53,336 bases of DNA from the NCBI RefSeq assembly GCF_026225065.1, contig NZ_JAMFSB010000079.1, forward strand, positions 1 through 53,336, given 5' to 3'. Positions 1-10,188 of this stretch are shown here, piece by piece. Position 1 is the stretch's first letter. Each line of letters starts with the position of its first letter. The notes under the pieces are model-generated. The model made no database searches. It was not told where the DNA came from and saw nothing but the letters and a program-made list of their open reading frames with translations. Source of the DNA: Paraburkholderia sp. Lineage in GTDB: Bacteria > Pseudomonadota > Gammaproteobacteria > Burkholderiales > Burkholderiaceae. Position numbers and translations under genes: made by a program.

Positions 1-2
1 AC

Positions 3-1373
3 TGGATCGCGAGCCCCTTGCGGGTTGCCGCAGACGGCACGTTGATCGCCCAGGCACCGAGCAACGCCGCGCCGGAGCAGATGATGGGCAACGGCTCGTC
101 CTCTTCCTCGTCGTCGTCCTCCAGCAGCAGCGAGGGCGGCGAAAGCGGCGAGCCACAGGGCGTCGACGAGTACAACGGCCTCGCGTCCGACAGTAACGGC
201 GACTCGTCCCAGTGGAATCTGGAGGATTACGGCCGTTCCGGTACCGCCTCCGACGACGACGACCTGCCGCCGCTGCAAATCCACGAATCGAGCACTTCGC
301 TGCGCGACCACCTGATGGCGCAGCTGCGCGTCACACAGGCAAGCCAGCGTGACCGGGCGTTGATCACGTTTCTGATCGAGTCTCTGGACGACGACGGCTA
401 CCTGACTGCGACGCTGGAAGAAGTGCAGGCCGATCTGCCTGAAGAACTCGAAGTCGACCTCGACGAACTGAACGCCGCGCTCGCGCTGCTGCACAGCTTC
501 GATCCGGCCGGCGTGGGCGCACGGTCCGCTTCCGAGTGCCTGAAGCTGCAATTGCTGCGCCTCGACGGCTCGGCCACCCGCACGCTCGCGCTCGACATCG
601 TGGCCAACCATCTTGAACTGCTTGCCGCGCGCGATTTCACGCGCCTGCGCAAACACCTAAAGGCGAACGACGACGAGCTGCGCGACGCACACGTGCTGAT
701 CCGCTCGCTCGAACCGTTCCCCGGCGCCGCCTACGGTAAGGCCGAGGCCGACTACGTCGTGCCCGACATCATGGTGCGCAAAACCGGTCAAGGCTGGCAG
801 GCCGAGCTGAACCCGGAGGTCGTGCCGAAACTGCGTATCAATCACCTGTACGCAAACATCTTGCGTAACAACCGCGGCGACCCAGGCAGCGGATCGTTGC
901 GTCAGCAACTCCAGGAAGCCCGCTGGCTGATCAAAAATATTCAGCAGCGCTTCGAGACAATCCTGCGCGTGGCACAGGCTATAGTCGAGCGTCAAAAGAG
1001 CTTTTTTGTGCATGGCGAAATTGCCATGCGGCCCTTGGTTTTGAGGGAAATTGCTGATACGCTGGGCCTACACGAGTCAACTGTCTCGCGTGTGACAACC
1101 GGTAAATACATGCTGACCCCATTCGGGACGCTTGAATTTAAGTACTTCTTCGGATCACACGTTTCGACGGACACGGGCGGCGCTGCCTCTTCAACGGCCA
1201 TTCGCGCGCTCATCAAGCAACTGATAGGAGCGGAAAACACCAAATCTCCTCTTTCAGACAGCCGCATAGCCGAACTGCTGGCGGAGCAAGGATTCGTGGT
1301 CGCACGGCGCACCGTTGCGAAGTACCGCGAAGCCCTGAGAATCCCCGCAGTCAACCTGCGCAAGTCTTTATAG
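3..1373 (+). CDS. rpoN: RNA polymerase sigma-54 factor RpoN, 5'-truncated by window edge
   Basis: Sigma-54 directs core RNA polymerase to -24/-12 promoters that need an AAA+ enhancer-binding activator. The reading frame is already open at base 3, so the N-terminal activator-interacting region lies mostly outside the window. What remains shows a Ser/Glu-rich linker (a run of about a dozen serines, bases 99-135), the core-binding domain, an HTH ([16 protein letters not shown]) and the diagnostic RpoN box ARRTVAKYR at 1302-1328, close to the C-terminus as in the whole family. The next genes, hpf and ptsN, follow on the same strand, the standard proteobacterial rpoN neighbourhood. The serine tract is longer than in enteric RpoN. 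Identity is certain; only the start is missing. Confidence 0.97.
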   Translation, partial: WIASPLRVAADGTLIAQAPSNAAPEQMMGNGSSSSSSSSSSSSEGGESGEPQGVDEYNGLASDSNGDSSQWNLEDYGRSGTASDDDDLPPLQIHESSTSLRDHLMAQLRVTQASQRDRALITFLIESLDDDGYLTATLEEVQADLPEELEVDLDELNAALALLHSFDPAGVGARSASECLKLQLLRLDGSATRTLALDIVANHLELLAARDFTRLRKHLKANDDELRDAHVLIRSLEPFPGAAYGKAEADYVVPDIMVRKTGQGWQAELNPEVVPKLRINHLYANILRNNRGDPGSGSLRQQLQEARWLIKNIQQRFETILRVAQAIVERQKSFFVHGEIAMRPLVLREIADTLGLHESTVSRVTTGKYMLTPFGTLEFKYFFGSHVSTDTGGAASSTAIRALIKQLIGAENTKSPLSDSRIAELLAEQGFVVARRTVAKYREALRIPAVNLRKSL

Positions 1374-1402
1374 CGCGCCCCCAACCTGCCGCTTCGCGTC
1401 AG

Positions 1403-1449
1403 GCCCCCCGAGGGGGAAAGAAAACTTGGGGCGGCCCGGCGTTTTCTTT
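1403..1449 (+). terminator. Hairpin pair downstream of rpoN, probable terminator or repeat
   Basis: A C5/G5 inverted repeat (around 1404-1416) is followed directly by a perfect 9-bp inverted repeat, AAAGAAAAC (1417-1425) and GTTTTCTTT (1441-1449), around a GC-rich 15-nt centre. The right arm gives a T-rich tract on the plus strand and the left arm gives one on the minus strand, so it could stop transcription both ways. It sits in the 250-bp gap between rpoN and hpf. It may instead be one copy of a dispersed intergenic repeat, which this window alone cannot settle. Confidence 0.5.
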
Positions 1450-1623
1450 AGCCCGTCGCGTACTGTGGCGGGCATTTTCCGGCCGTTCCGCCCGTTGGCG
1501 GACAGGCCGGCCGATGCGACCTGCCAGTAGTCAGTCAAGGGGGGACGACACAGGCGAGGCGAACGATCGACCGGTACCTGCCCCATCGTGCGGACCAAGC
1601 GGCCACTAGCATGGAGAAGCACT

Positions 1624-1983
1624 ATGAACTTGCAGATCAGTGGACACCATCTCGAAGTAACGCCAGCGTTGCGAGAATACGTGATCACCAAACTGGATAG
1701 GGTGCTAAGACATTTCGATCAGGTGATCGATGGCAGTGTGGTCCTCTCGGTCGACAACCACAAGGAAAAGGTAAAGAGGCAAAAGGTTGAAATCAACCTG
1801 CATGTGAAGGGTAAGGACATCTTTGTCGAGAGCTGTGACGGCGACCTGTACGCCGCGATCGATCTGATGATCGATAAGCTCGACCGGCAAGTCATTCGTC
1901 ACAAAGATCGCCTGCAGGGTCATCAGCACGACGCGATCAAGTATCAAGAGCTGGCGCCGCAACTGGACGTGCCGCCGCAATAA
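1624..1983 (+). CDS. hpf: Ribosome hibernation promoting factor (short/long HPF family)
   Basis: A 119-residue protein of the HPF/YfiA (RaiA) family. It binds the 30S decoding region and helps silence ribosomes in stationary phase, here probably through 100S dimers. The family start ([20 protein letters not shown]) is clear, so the ATG at 1624 is preferred over an upstream in-frame codon at 1588. The basic patch around [17 protein letters not shown] fits rRNA binding. It lies between rpoN and ptsN, the usual proteobacterial order, and is followed by a strong intrinsic terminator. The length is closer to short HPF; the long-form C-terminal dimerisation domain is absent. Confidence 0.93.
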   Translation: MNLQISGHHLEVTPALREYVITKLDRVLRHFDQVIDGSVVLSVDNHKEKVKRQKVEINLHVKGKDIFVESCDGDLYAAIDLMIDKLDRQVIRHKDRLQGHQHDAIKYQELAPQLDVPPQ

Positions 1984-2028
1984 GCAGGACCGTGAAGGAT
2001 TAGAGGGATTTTCCCCGACCTAGCTAAA

Positions 2029-2051
2029 CCGCCCGGCAACGGGCGGTTTTT
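2029..2051 (+). terminator. Intrinsic terminator after hpf
   Basis: CCGCCCG (2029-2035), loop GCAA, CGGGCGG (2040-2046), then a run of five T. This is a textbook Rho-independent terminator 45 bp after the hpf stop codon. It separates hpf from the ptsN unit. Confidence 0.9.
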
Positions 2052-2119
2052 CGTTGGCTAGAACACATCGCACGACGATCAGGCATTGGCGCGCCGCACC
2101 ATCCATAGTCGCGCTGTTC

Positions 2120-2125
2120 TATAAT
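2120..2125 (+). promoter_or_regulatory. Candidate -10 box of the ptsN promoter
   Basis: A perfect TATAAT hexamer stands 154 bp upstream of the ptsN ATG and just after the hpf terminator. No convincing -35 hexamer lies 16-18 bp upstream, so the call rests on the -10 box and its position alone. Confidence 0.45.
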
Positions 2126-2278
2126 GGGCCGGTTACCATAGGGGTCAATCGGGGTTATTCAGCGGGAGTCCTGCGTTTTTTGGGCTCCCAAGCACATCGC
2201 CGTGAGCATTAGTCGAGAATGGAACGCCACTCAAACGCCACAGCGAGGAGTATCCAGGCCACGTTTCCGCCTGCCAAC

Positions 2279-2734
2279 ATGAATCGTTTAGCCAAATTTC
2301 TTCCCCTCGAAAACGTCGTCGTCGGACTATCGGTCACCAGCAAGAAACGCGTCTTCGAGCAAGCGGGCCTGATTTTCGAAAACCAGAACGGCGTCGCCCG
2401 CAGCACGGTCACTGACAATCTGTTCGCGCGCGAGCGCCTCGGGTCGACCGGTCTTGGCGAAGGCGTCGCGATTCCGCACGGCCGGATCAAAGGCTTGAAG
2501 CAGCCGCTCGCCGCCTTCGTGCGCCTCGCCGAGCCCATCCCCTTCGAATCGCCGGACGGTCAGCCGGTATCGCTGCTGATCTTCCTGCTGGTACCCGAGC
2601 AAGCCACCCAGCAACACCTCGAAATTCTCTCGGAAATCGCCCAGTTGCTGTCCGATCGCGAGACGCGCGAACGGCTGCATACGGAAGAAAACCGCGAAGC
2701 ATTGCATCGACTGCTCACTCAGTGGCAACCTTGA
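2279..2734 (+). CDS. ptsN: PTS IIA-like nitrogen regulatory protein PtsN (EIIA-Ntr)
   Basis: A 151-residue cytoplasmic EIIA domain of the fructose/mannitol superfamily. It accepts phosphate from the regulatory PTS (PtsP-NPr/HPr) and acts as a regulator of K+ and nitrogen/phosphate responses rather than in sugar transport. The phosphoacceptor is His67 in GVAIPHGRIKG. The start MNRLAKFLPLENVVVG matches the family; an upstream in-frame codon at 2219 would add an unrelated tail. It lies downstream of rpoN-hpf and upstream of hprK-rapZ, the arrangement known for beta-proteobacteria. Confidence 0.95.
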   Translation: MNRLAKFLPLENVVVGLSVTSKKRVFEQAGLIFENQNGVARSTVTDNLFARERLGSTGLGEGVAIPHGRIKGLKQPLAAFVRLAEPIPFESPDGQPVSLLIFLLVPEQATQQHLEILSEIAQLLSDRETRERLHTEENREALHRLLTQWQP

Positions 2735-2806
2735 TGCATCGGCCCCCATCCGCACGTCGGTCCCCCGCCTGCGAGCGGCCGGGTCCCCGTGTCGAATCCG
2801 GCTCGC

Positions 2807-2838
2807 GCCGGCTAATCCGGCTGCGCTGACGCAGCCGG
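2807..2838 (+). repeat. GC-rich hairpin between ptsN and hprK
   Basis: CCGGCTGC (2817-2824) and GCAGCCGG (2831-2838) form a perfect 8-bp stem with a 6-nt loop. A second inverted GGCT/AGCC element lies immediately upstream, so the 143-bp gap is strongly structured. There is no T-run, so it is not an obvious intrinsic terminator. It may dampen readthrough or protect mRNA ends. Confidence 0.4.
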
Positions 2839-2877
2839 CGCATGCGGGGCACAGGCCCACACTGGAGTCACGGACTC

Positions 2878-3846
2878 ATGGATACGTCCAGCATCAACGC
2901 CCAAAGCATTTTCGACGACAACGCCGCCATGCTGAAACTCAGCTGGCTGACGGGGCATGAAGGCTGGGAGCGTGGCTTCTCGGCGGAAACAGTCGCCAAT
3001 GCCACCTCGAGCGCCGACCTTGTCGGCCACTTGAACCTGATCCACCCGAACCGGATCCAGGTGCTCGGCGACGCCGAAGTCGACTATTACCAGCGCCAAT
3101 CCGAAGAAGACCGCTCACGCCACATGGCCGAGCTGATCGCCCTCGAGCCGCCGTTCCTGGTGGTGGCGGGCGGGGTCGCTGCGCCGCCGGAGCTGGTTCT
3201 GCGCTGTACACGTTCATCCACGCCGCTGTTCACTACGCCAATGTCGGCCGCAGCTGTGATCGACAGCTTGCGTCTGTACATGTCGCGCATCCTGGCGCCG
3301 CGCGCCACGTTGCACGGCGTGTTTCTCGACATCCTCGGCATGGGTGTGCTGCTGACCGGCGACTCCGGTCTCGGCAAGAGCGAACTCGGTCTCGAACTGA
3401 TCAGCCGCGGCCACGGCCTCGTCGCTGACGACGCGGTGGATTTCGTGCGCCTCGGGCCGGATTTCGTCGAAGGCCGTTGCCCGCCGCTGCTGCAAAACCT
3501 GCTGGAAGTGCGCGGCCTGGGCCTGCTCGACATCAAGACTATTTTTGGTGAAACCGCCGTGCGGCGCAAAATGAAGTTGAAGCTGATCGTTCAGCTCGTG
3601 CGCCGTCCGGATGGCGAGTTTCAGCGCCTGCCGCTGGAAAGCCAGACCGTCGACGTGCTTGGTTTGCCTATCAGCAAGGTCACCATCCAGGTTGCGGCCG
3701 GCCGCAACCTTGCAGTGCTGGTGGAAGCCGCCGTGCGCAACACGATCCTGCAACTGCGCGGCATTGACACGCTGCGCGACTTCATGGATCGCCAGCGCCT
3801 CGCCATGCAGGACCCGGACAGCCAGTTTCCCGGCAAGCTGATCTGA
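2878..3846 (+). CDS. hprK: HPr kinase/phosphorylase
   Basis: A 322-residue bifunctional enzyme that phosphorylates HPr on a regulatory serine with ATP or PPi and removes it again. The N-terminal half is the family's domain of unknown fold role. The C-terminal half carries the Walker A loop GDSGLGKSE (residues 161-169) and the HPrK signature around [12 protein letters not shown] (about 207-218). The ATG at 2878 gives the normal length; an in-frame start at 2842 lacks family similarity. It is followed 82 bp later by rapZ. In beta-proteobacteria hprK is part of a regulatory PTS, consistent with ptsN just upstream. Confidence 0.96.
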   Translation: MDTSSINAQSIFDDNAAMLKLSWLTGHEGWERGFSAETVANATSSADLVGHLNLIHPNRIQVLGDAEVDYYQRQSEEDRSRHMAELIALEPPFLVVAGGVAAPPELVLRCTRSSTPLFTTPMSAAAVIDSLRLYMSRILAPRATLHGVFLDILGMGVLLTGDSGLGKSELGLELISRGHGLVADDAVDFVRLGPDFVEGRCPPLLQNLLEVRGLGLLDIKTIFGETAVRRKMKLKLIVQLVRRPDGEFQRLPLESQTVDVLGLPISKVTIQVAAGRNLAVLVEAAVRNTILQLRGIDTLRDFMDRQRLAMQDPDSQFPGKLI

Positions 3847-3928
3847 AACCGCCCGGTGTGTCCGGCGGCAACGGGGCACGCATGCGGGGACCAGATGCTA
3901 TGATGAAACGTACAGATTTGACGACCTC

Positions 3929-4822
3929 ATGCGCATTATTCTGATCACCGGTATCTCCGGCTCCGGCAAATCCGTTGCACTGAACGCGCTTGAAGACGCT
4001 GGCTACTATTGCGTCGACAATCTGCCGCCGCGCTTTCTGCCGCAACTCGCCACCTACCTCGCAGCAGACGGTTACGACCGTCTCGCTGTTGCAATCGACG
4101 CGCGTTCGAGCGCCTCGCTTGACGACATGCCCGCGATGATCGGCGACCTGTCGCGCGAACACGATGTGCGCGTGCTGTTTCTGAACGCCAGCACGCAGTC
4201 GCTAATTCAACGTTTCTCCGAAACGCGCCGCCGCCATCCGCTCTCCGGTTCCACTGCGCACGACGCAGACGTTGGCCTGCTGACGTCGCTTGAAGAAGCG
4301 ATCGAACGAGAGCGCGAACTGGTCGGAAACCTGGCCGAGTTCGGCCACCAGATCGACACCAGCAACCTGCGCGCGAACGTGTTGCGCGCATGGGTCAAAC
4401 GCTTTATCGAGCAGGAGCACAGCGGCCTCGTACTGATGTTCGAGTCATTCGGTTTCAAGCGTGGCGTGCCGCTCGACGCTGACTTCGTGTTCGACGTGCG
4501 CACGCTGCCCAACCCGTACTACGATCATCAACTGCGCCCGCTCACTGGACTCGACAAACCGGTCATCGATTTCCTCGGCGCCCTGCCCGTCGTGCACGAG
4601 ATGATGGACGATATCGAAACGTTCCTCGCGAAGTGGCTGCCGCACTTTCGCGACGACAATCGCAGCTATCTGACTGTGGCAATCGGCTGCACGGGCGGTC
4701 AGCACCGCTCCGTATTCATTGCCGAGACGCTCGCCGCGCGTCTTGCCAAGCAGGCCAATGTGATCGTGCGGCACCGCGATGCGCCGGTCGACGTCGGCGA
4801 ATCATCAAAGTTAGTGGCTTAA
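3929..4822 (+). CDS. rapZ: RNase adapter protein RapZ (nucleotide-binding, YvcJ family)
   Basis: A 297-residue P-loop protein. In enterics RapZ binds the GlmZ small RNA and brings it to RNase E, tuning glucosamine-6-phosphate synthesis. Visible motifs are Walker A GISGSGKS (residues 8-15), the family signature YYCVDNLPP, and the conserved C-terminal block [10 protein letters not shown] (from residue 253). The start [13 protein letters not shown] is invariant in the family. The hprK-rapZ pairing is conserved. Whether it controls an amino-sugar pathway here is inference, though a GlcNAc operon lies 24 kb away. Confidence 0.95.
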   Translation: MRIILITGISGSGKSVALNALEDAGYYCVDNLPPRFLPQLATYLAADGYDRLAVAIDARSSASLDDMPAMIGDLSREHDVRVLFLNASTQSLIQRFSETRRRHPLSGSTAHDADVGLLTSLEEAIERERELVGNLAEFGHQIDTSNLRANVLRAWVKRFIEQEHSGLVLMFESFGFKRGVPLDADFVFDVRTLPNPYYDHQLRPLTGLDKPVIDFLGALPVVHEMMDDIETFLAKWLPHFRDDNRSYLTVAIGCTGGQHRSVFIAETLAARLAKQANVIVRHRDAPVDVGESSKLVA

Positions 4823-4863
4823 CCGGCCGCATCGCGCGGCCTTAACCCGAAGCGTTGCGCGCC

Positions 4864-5496
4864 ATGTCCTCTACTTCTGTGCTTGCCGATGTGCCGCTGT
4901 TTCCGCTGCACACCGTGCTGTTTCCCGATGGGCTGCTGCCCCTGAAGATTTTTGAAGCGCGCTATCTGGACATGGCGCGCGAGTGTCTGCGCGAACAGAC
5001 TCCGTTCGGCGTATGTCTGCTGAAAAGCGGCGGCGAAGTGGCGCTGCCGGATGAGCCGTCCGTACCCGAAGCGGTCGGCTGTCTGGCTGAGATCGGGGAG
5101 TGCGATGTCGAAACCTTCGGCATGCTGCTGATCCGCGCACGTGGGACGCAGCGCTTCCGGCTGCTATCGCATCGCGCGGAAGCTAGCGGTCTCCTCGTGG
5201 GCATGGCGGAGCCGCTGCCGGACGACGTGCCGCTCGAAGGCAACGAGCTGCTGGCCAAATTTGGCGCTTGCGCGGAAGTGCTGGAGCGGATCATCGCAAC
5301 GATTCGCGAGCGCGATCCGGATAGCTTGCCATTCGCAGAGCCGTTCAAGCTTGAGGACCCGACGTGGGTATCAAACCGGCTCTCGGAAGTGCTGCCGATT
5401 GCCCTGCGGGCGCGGCAAAAGCTGATGGAACTGCCGGATGCCGGCGCGCGCATCGATGTGGTACATCACTACATGCAGCAGCATCAGTTGTTGTGA
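4864..5496 (+). CDS. LON substrate-binding (N-terminal) domain protein
   Basis: A 210-residue protein made only of the Lon N-terminal domain (PUA-like). It starts with the typical VPLFPLHTVLFPDGLLPLKIFEARYLDM block and has no ATPase or protease domain, so it is not a Lon protease. Stand-alone LON-domain proteins are common in proteobacteria and their function is unknown; a role in peptide or protein binding is inference. The ATG at 4864 is preferred over a TTG at 4855. It follows rapZ by 41 bp and converges with mutY. Confidence 0.88.
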   Translation: MSSTSVLADVPLFPLHTVLFPDGLLPLKIFEARYLDMARECLREQTPFGVCLLKSGGEVALPDEPSVPEAVGCLAEIGECDVETFGMLLIRARGTQRFRLLSHRAEASGLLVGMAEPLPDDVPLEGNELLAKFGACAEVLERIIATIRERDPDSLPFAEPFKLEDPTWVSNRLSEVLPIALRARQKLMELPDAGARIDVVHHYMQQHQLL

Positions 5497-5563
5497 GGGG
5501 GGCCGCGGCTTTAGCTTTAACGCGGGCACGCACACGCGACACGGCGGGCGCGGGGCACGCCCT

Positions 5564-6694
5564 CTAAAGCAACGACCCGTGCAGGCCATCAAGCAGCTTG
5601 CGCACCGGCGCCGGCACACCGTACGCGTCGATATCGCGCAGCGCCACCCACACGGTTTCGGCGTCACCCAGCGCTAGCGCCGTCTTGACACCCGCCGCAC
5701 GACCCAGTTCCGCGATGCGCGGCTCGATATCCAGGCGGAAATGCGTGAACGTGTGTATGAGCGGCGCAAGCGGCGAGACCGCACCGTCGCCGCCGAATTC
5801 GCGAGCCCGCTTTGCCAACGCCGCTTCATCAGCCGCTTCCGGCAAACTCCACAGCCCACCCCAGATACCCGACGGCGGCCGCTTTTCCAGCATCACGGTG
5901 TCGCCGTCGCACAGCACGAGCATCCATGTGCGGCGCGTCGGCACCGCCTTTTTAGGCCGCGCGGCCGGCAGTTGACGCTGCCGTCCAGTGACGTTCGCCA
6001 CGCAGTCGGGCGCGAACGGACAGCGTTCGCAGTTGGGCTTGCCGCGCATGCACAGGGTCGCGCCGAGATCCATCAAGCCCTGCGTATAAGCGCTCACGTC
6101 GTCGTTACTGGCGTTGGACGGCAACAGCGATTCAGCCAGCGTCCACATGGCATTTTCGACTTTCTTTTCGCCCGGAAAACCTTCGACGCCGAACACGCGG
6201 GCCAGCACACGCTTCACGTTGCCGTCGAGAATCGTGGCCCGCGCGCCGAACGCAAACGACGCAATCGCCGCCGCAGTCGAGCGCCCGATCCCCGGCAATT
6301 CGGCCAGCGCCTCCACCGAGGCCGGAAACGCCCCACCATGCAATTCGACCACCGTCTGTGCGCATCGATACAGGTTACGGGCGCGCGAGTAGTAGCCGAG
6401 ACCGGCCCACAACGCCATCACGTCGTCGATCGGTGCCGCGGCGAGCGCGGCGACATCCGGAAAACGCGCCAGAAAACGCGCGTAGTACGGAATCACGGTC
6501 GACACCTGGGTTTGCTGCAACATGATTTCCGACAGCCAGATGCGATAGGGGTCGCGCGTGTTCTGCCAGGGCAGGTCGTGGCGGCCGTGCTGACGCTGCC
6601 AGGCTACCAGGCGTGCGGAGAAATCGGCGAGAGCGGGCTCGATGGGCAAAACAGGCACGGTGGCCGTCGCGGACGGCGTTAAGCGGGAGGGCAT
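5564..6694 (-). CDS. mutY: A/G-specific adenine glycosylase MutY
   Basis: A 376-residue base-excision repair glycosylase that removes adenine mispaired with 8-oxoguanine. It shows an HhH-GPD fold with the hairpin LPGIGRSTAAAI, a [4Fe-4S] cluster motif C-x6-C-x2-C-x5-C (Cys215, 222, 225, 231), and a C-terminal Nudix-like domain for 8-oxoG recognition. The start MPSRLTPSAT at 6694 gives a normal length; the frame stays open further upstream into mutM. The start is 8 bp after the mutM stop, so the two genes acting on the same lesion are one transcription unit. Confidence 0.95.
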   Translation of the reverse strand: MPSRLTPSATATVPVLPIEPALADFSARLVAWQRQHGRHDLPWQNTRDPYRIWLSEIMLQQTQVSTVIPYYARFLARFPDVAALAAAPIDDVMALWAGLGYYSRARNLYRCAQTVVELHGGAFPASVEALAELPGIGRSTAAAIASFAFGARATILDGNVKRVLARVFGVEGFPGEKKVENAMWTLAESLLPSNASNDDVSAYTQGLMDLGATLCMRGKPNCERCPFAPDCVANVTGRQRQLPAARPKKAVPTRRTWMLVLCDGDTVMLEKRPPSGIWGGLWSLPEAADEAALAKRAREFGGDGAVSPLAPLIHTFTHFRLDIEPRIAELGRAAGVKTALALGDAETVWVALRDIDAYGVPAPVRKLLDGLHGSLL

Positions 6695-6702
6695 CGGAAA
6701 AG

Positions 6703-7533
6703 TTAGCGCTGGCAGGTGGGACAAAAGTAAGTCGATCGCTGCCCCTGCACGATCTTTTTTATCGGCGTGCCGCACACGCGGCATGGCAGTCCCGCGCGAT
6801 CATAGACGAAATAATCGAGCTGGAAATAACCGCTTTCACCGTCGCTGCCGACGAAATCGCGCAGTGTGCTGCCGCCTTTTTCAATTGCGGCCGCGAGCGT
6901 GACCCGCACGGCATCCGCCAGCAGGCCGTAGCGGACCAGCGAAACACGGCCAGCGGGCGTCGTGGGCCGGATGCCGGCGCGAAACAGGCTTTCGGATGCG
7001 TAAATATTGCCCACCCCCACCACGATCTCGCCCGCGAGCAGCGCCTGCTTGACGGAGACCTTGCGGCCACGCGTCTCCCGGTGCATCAGCGCGCCAGAAA
7101 AAGCCGGCGAAAACGGTTCGACACCGAGGCTGGCCAGCAATGGATGCTCAAGCACATCGCCGTCTTCGCGCGAGTGCCAGAGGACGGCTCCAAAGCGCCG
7201 CGGGTCACGATAGCGGAGAATGAACTCGTCGAAGATCCAGTCGATATGGTCGTGTTTCGCAGCTTCCGGCAGATGGGGCAGGTTGCGCAGCACGCGCAGC
7301 GTGCCAGTCATGCCCAGGTGCACAATGAACCAGCCGCCGTCGATTTCGAACAGCAGGTACTTGCCGCGCCGTTCGACCTTGCGCACCACGTGGCCCCGCA
7401 AGGTTCTCGCAAGGTCTGCCGGAATCGGCCAGCGCAGCGCGGGGGTGCGGACGTCGACGCGCTCGACCCGGCGTCCGGAGACGTACGGCTCGATTCCGCG
7501 TCGGGTAACCTCAACTTCTGGCAACTCTGGCAT
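6703..7533 (-). CDS. mutM: Formamidopyrimidine-DNA glycosylase MutM (Fpg)
   Basis: A 276-residue bifunctional glycosylase/AP lyase that excises 8-oxoguanine and Fapy lesions. The N-terminus MPELPEVE supplies the catalytic Pro2 and Glu3 after Met removal, so the start is certain. The C-terminal zinc finger is complete (Cys251, Cys254, Cys271, Cys274), and the helix-two-turn-helix precedes it. It is the first gene of a mutM-mutY pair and is transcribed divergently from the TPR gene, with 87 bp between the two starts. Confidence 0.97.
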   Translation of the reverse strand: MPELPEVEVTRRGIEPYVSGRRVERVDVRTPALRWPIPADLARTLRGHVVRKVERRGKYLLFEIDGGWFIVHLGMTGTLRVLRNLPHLPEAAKHDHIDWIFDEFILRYRDPRRFGAVLWHSREDGDVLEHPLLASLGVEPFSPAFSGALMHRETRGRKVSVKQALLAGEIVVGVGNIYASESLFRAGIRPTTPAGRVSLVRYGLLADAVRVTLAAAIEKGGSTLRDFVGSDGESGYFQLDYFVYDRAGLPCRVCGTPIKKIVQGQRSTYFCPTCQR

Positions 7534-7620
7534 GTCTAACTGGTCTGCAACTTGCGTGAGTGGTTGTGCGCTTATTGTAGCGAGCGCGTTACAATCGTCC
7601 GAAACATTGAACGGATTTCC

Positions 7621-9462
7621 ATGAACTTGTCCTTCGTGAAGCTGTTTTCGAAGCGCCCGTCACGCGCCGCCCGCGTGCCGCACGCTGTCTCCGCACGACG
7701 CCTTCTCGGTGCGGCGGCGCTTGCCGTGTGGGCGCTCGCCGCCTTGCCGGGGCATGCGCAAGATCCCTCGTCCGATTCGGACGACAACTCCGTGTCCATC
7801 CCCGACGCGCTAGGTGCGCAAACGCCTGAAGACCAGAAAAATCTGCCCGACATTGCCCTGTCGAGTCAGGTCGTGTTCCAGGTGCTCGCGGCCGAAGTCG
7901 CGTTGCAGCGCGATCAACCAGCGCCGGCCTATCAAACGTACCTTGCGCTCGCGCGCGACACGCACGATCCGCGCATGGCGCAACGCGCCACGGAAATCGC
8001 GCTGGCAGCGCAGAGTCCTTCCGACGCCCTCGCGGCCGCGCAATTGTGGCAGCAGTATGCGCCCTCGTCGGAGCGCGCGGCGCAACTCGACGCGTCGCTG
8101 CTCGTTCTGTCGGGCAAGCCTGACGACGCCGAGCCGCTGCTCACGCGCGAACTGGCGAAGGTGCCGGACGCGAATCGCGGCAGCGCGATCCTCGCACTGC
8201 AACTGCTGCTCTCGCGCGGTCCGAATCGTGTCGGCGGCCTGCATGTGCTGCAGGATCTGCTGAAGAACGACATGAACCGGCCCGAAGCGCAACTGGCTAT
8301 CGCCCGTCAGCAAATCGTGGCGGACGACGCGCCGGGCGCACGCAAGTCGCTCGAGCAGGCGCTCGCGTTGAAGCCCGACTATCTGCCTGCGGCGCTCACG
8401 CTCTCGCAAATGGGTCCGGAAGAGCGCAAGGAAGGCATCGCGTCGCTCGAGAAGTACGTCCAGCAAAATCCGAAATCGCATGATGCGCGCCTCGCGCTGG
8501 CGCAGATGTATCTCGCCAGCGACCGTCTCGACGACGCGCAGGCGCAGTTCGTGGAGATGCACAAGGACAACGCGAACGATCTGACGCCGATGATGGCGCT
8601 CGCGCTGATCGCGATCCAGAAGAAGGACTATCCGACCGCGCAGACCTATCTGCAGCAGTACGCGCAGAAAGCGGAGAAGACGACCGGTGCCGATCCGGGC
8701 CAGGCGTACATCTATCTCGCGCAGATCTCGCTCGAGCAGAAGAATGACGCAGCCGCCGGCGACTGGTTGAACAAGATTGCGCCGACAAGCCAGCAATACA
8801 TTCCGGCGCAGATCACGCGCGCCCAGTTGCTCGAAAAGCAGAACAAGCCGGACGAAGCCCGTAAGCTGCTGGCCGGCCTGCAGGCCCCTGACCCGCGCGA
8901 TCAGGCCTTGATCGACCGCACGGACGCCGCCATCCTGTTCGACTCGAAGCGTTATCCGGAAGCGGAAGCGCGCCTGGCGCAAGCCACCGCTGACTTCCCC
9001 GACGACCCCGATCTGACCTACGACTATGCGATGGCGGCCGAGAAGAACGGCCACTACGACATCATGGAAGCGCAGTTGCGCAGGCTGATCGATACGCAGC
9101 CGGACAATCCGCAGGCCTACAACGCGCTCGGCTATTCGCTGGCGGACCGCGGCGTGCGCCTGCAGGAAGCGGACAAGCTGATCCAGAAGGCCGCGTCGCT
9201 GGCACCGAACGATGCGTTCATCATGGACAGCGTGGGCTGGGTCAAATATCGCCTCGGCGACACGTCGGATGCGCTCACGTTGCTGCGCAAGGCCTACAAT
9301 CTGCAGCCAAATGCAGAAATCGGCGCGCATCTTGGCGAAGTGCTGTGGAAGAGCGGCGCGCAGGATCAGGCGCGCGACGCCTGGCGCGAAGCCCGCAAGC
9401 TGGAACCGGACAACGATACGCTCCTCAAAACGCTCGCACGTTTTCAGGTGAACGATCTCTGA
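7621..9462 (+). CDS. Exported tetratricopeptide-repeat protein
   Basis: A 613-residue protein with an N-terminal signal peptide (Arg-rich region, hydrophobic stretch [17 protein letters not shown], likely cleavage after HAQ). The rest is helical TPR-type repeats; the clearest units are near the C-terminus ([16 protein letters not shown] and [16 protein letters not shown]). No catalytic motif is visible. Its stop codon overlaps the start of lolB (TGATG), so the two are translationally coupled. A periplasmic scaffold role in envelope or lipoprotein biogenesis is inference from that coupling. The ATG at 7621 is chosen because the signal peptide begins there. Confidence 0.9.
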   Translation: MNLSFVKLFSKRPSRAARVPHAVSARRLLGAAALAVWALAALPGHAQDPSSDSDDNSVSIPDALGAQTPEDQKNLPDIALSSQVVFQVLAAEVALQRDQPAPAYQTYLALARDTHDPRMAQRATEIALAAQSPSDALAAAQLWQQYAPSSERAAQLDASLLVLSGKPDDAEPLLTRELAKVPDANRGSAILALQLLLSRGPNRVGGLHVLQDLLKNDMNRPEAQLAIARQQIVADDAPGARKSLEQALALKPDYLPAALTLSQMGPEERKEGIASLEKYVQQNPKSHDARLALAQMYLASDRLDDAQAQFVEMHKDNANDLTPMMALALIAIQKKDYPTAQTYLQQYAQKAEKTTGADPGQAYIYLAQISLEQKNDAAAGDWLNKIAPTSQQYIPAQITRAQLLEKQNKPDEARKLLAGLQAPDPRDQALIDRTDAAILFDSKRYPEAEARLAQATADFPDDPDLTYDYAMAAEKNGHYDIMEAQLRRLIDTQPDNPQAYNALGYSLADRGVRLQEADKLIQKAASLAPNDAFIMDSVGWVKYRLGDTSDALTLLRKAYNLQPNAEIGAHLGEVLWKSGAQDQARDAWREARKLEPDNDTLLKTLARFQVNDL

Positions 9463-10136
9463 TGCTCATTTCGAACCGCTCTATCCGCTCCGCACGCTGG
9501 CTCCCCGGCTGGTTCCATTATTCCCAGGCGCCGCGCCGCGCGGCGCTGGGGCTCGCAGCGGCGGCCGTCGTCACGGTGTCCGGCTTGACGGGGTGCGCGT
9601 CGGTGACGCCGCGGCAACCCTCCCTGTCTAATGCCACCACCTCGGTGACGGCACAGACGAGCCGCGCCTATCACGGCCGCTTTGCAATCCAGTACGTCGA
9701 TCAGAACGGCGCGCAACGCAACGCCTACGGCAATTTCGACTGGCAGGAGGCTGGCGACACCGTCACGCTGCAGTTGCGTAACCCGCTCGGCCAGACACTC
9801 GCGATTGTCACGTCGTCGCCAGCCTCGGCCTCGCTCGAACTGCCGAACCGCCAGCCACTCACCGCCGACAACGTGTCCACGCTGATGCAAAATGCGCTCG
9901 GCTTTGCGCTGCCGGTCGAAGGCCTGCGCTACTGGCTGCAGCCATCGGCCGCGCCCACTTCGCGAGCGAAGACCGAGCAGGATCCACAGGATCCGTCGCA
10001 TCTGAAGGAGATCGTCCAGGACGGCTGGACCATCAACTACGTCGCATACGCCGATGCACCGGCCACCGGCCTCAAGCGCGTCAATCTGAACCGCCAGGAG
10101 CCGCCACTCGAAATCAAGCTCGTGCTTGACCAGTAA
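9462..10136 (+). CDS. lolB: Outer-membrane lipoprotein localization protein LolB
   Basis: A 224-residue lipoprotein that accepts lipoproteins from LolA and inserts them in the outer membrane. A basic N-terminus, a hydrophobic segment and a lipobox LTGC with the lipidated Cys45 are visible; the leader is longer than usual. The mature part has the LolB features ([45 protein letters not shown]). The ATG overlaps the stop of the TPR gene. lolB followed by ispE is a conserved proteobacterial order. Confidence 0.93.
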   Translation: MLISNRSIRSARWLPGWFHYSQAPRRAALGLAAAAVVTVSGLTGCASVTPRQPSLSNATTSVTAQTSRAYHGRFAIQYVDQNGAQRNAYGNFDWQEAGDTVTLQLRNPLGQTLAIVTSSPASASLELPNRQPLTADNVSTLMQNALGFALPVEGLRYWLQPSAAPTSRAKTEQDPQDPSHLKEIVQDGWTINYVAYADAPATGLKRVNLNRQEPPLEIKLVLDQ

Positions 10137-10188
10137 CCGGCGACACGCACTAACCGTACGGCCCGCCTGCTGCAATTCGTCTTTACTC

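Noticed and set aside
7810-9330. A 506-codon open frame on the minus strand opposite the TPR gene
   Set aside because: It mirrors the plus-strand codons of a clear exported TPR gene; the product is Arg/Leu-rich without motifs. High GC at third positions produces such long antisense frames.
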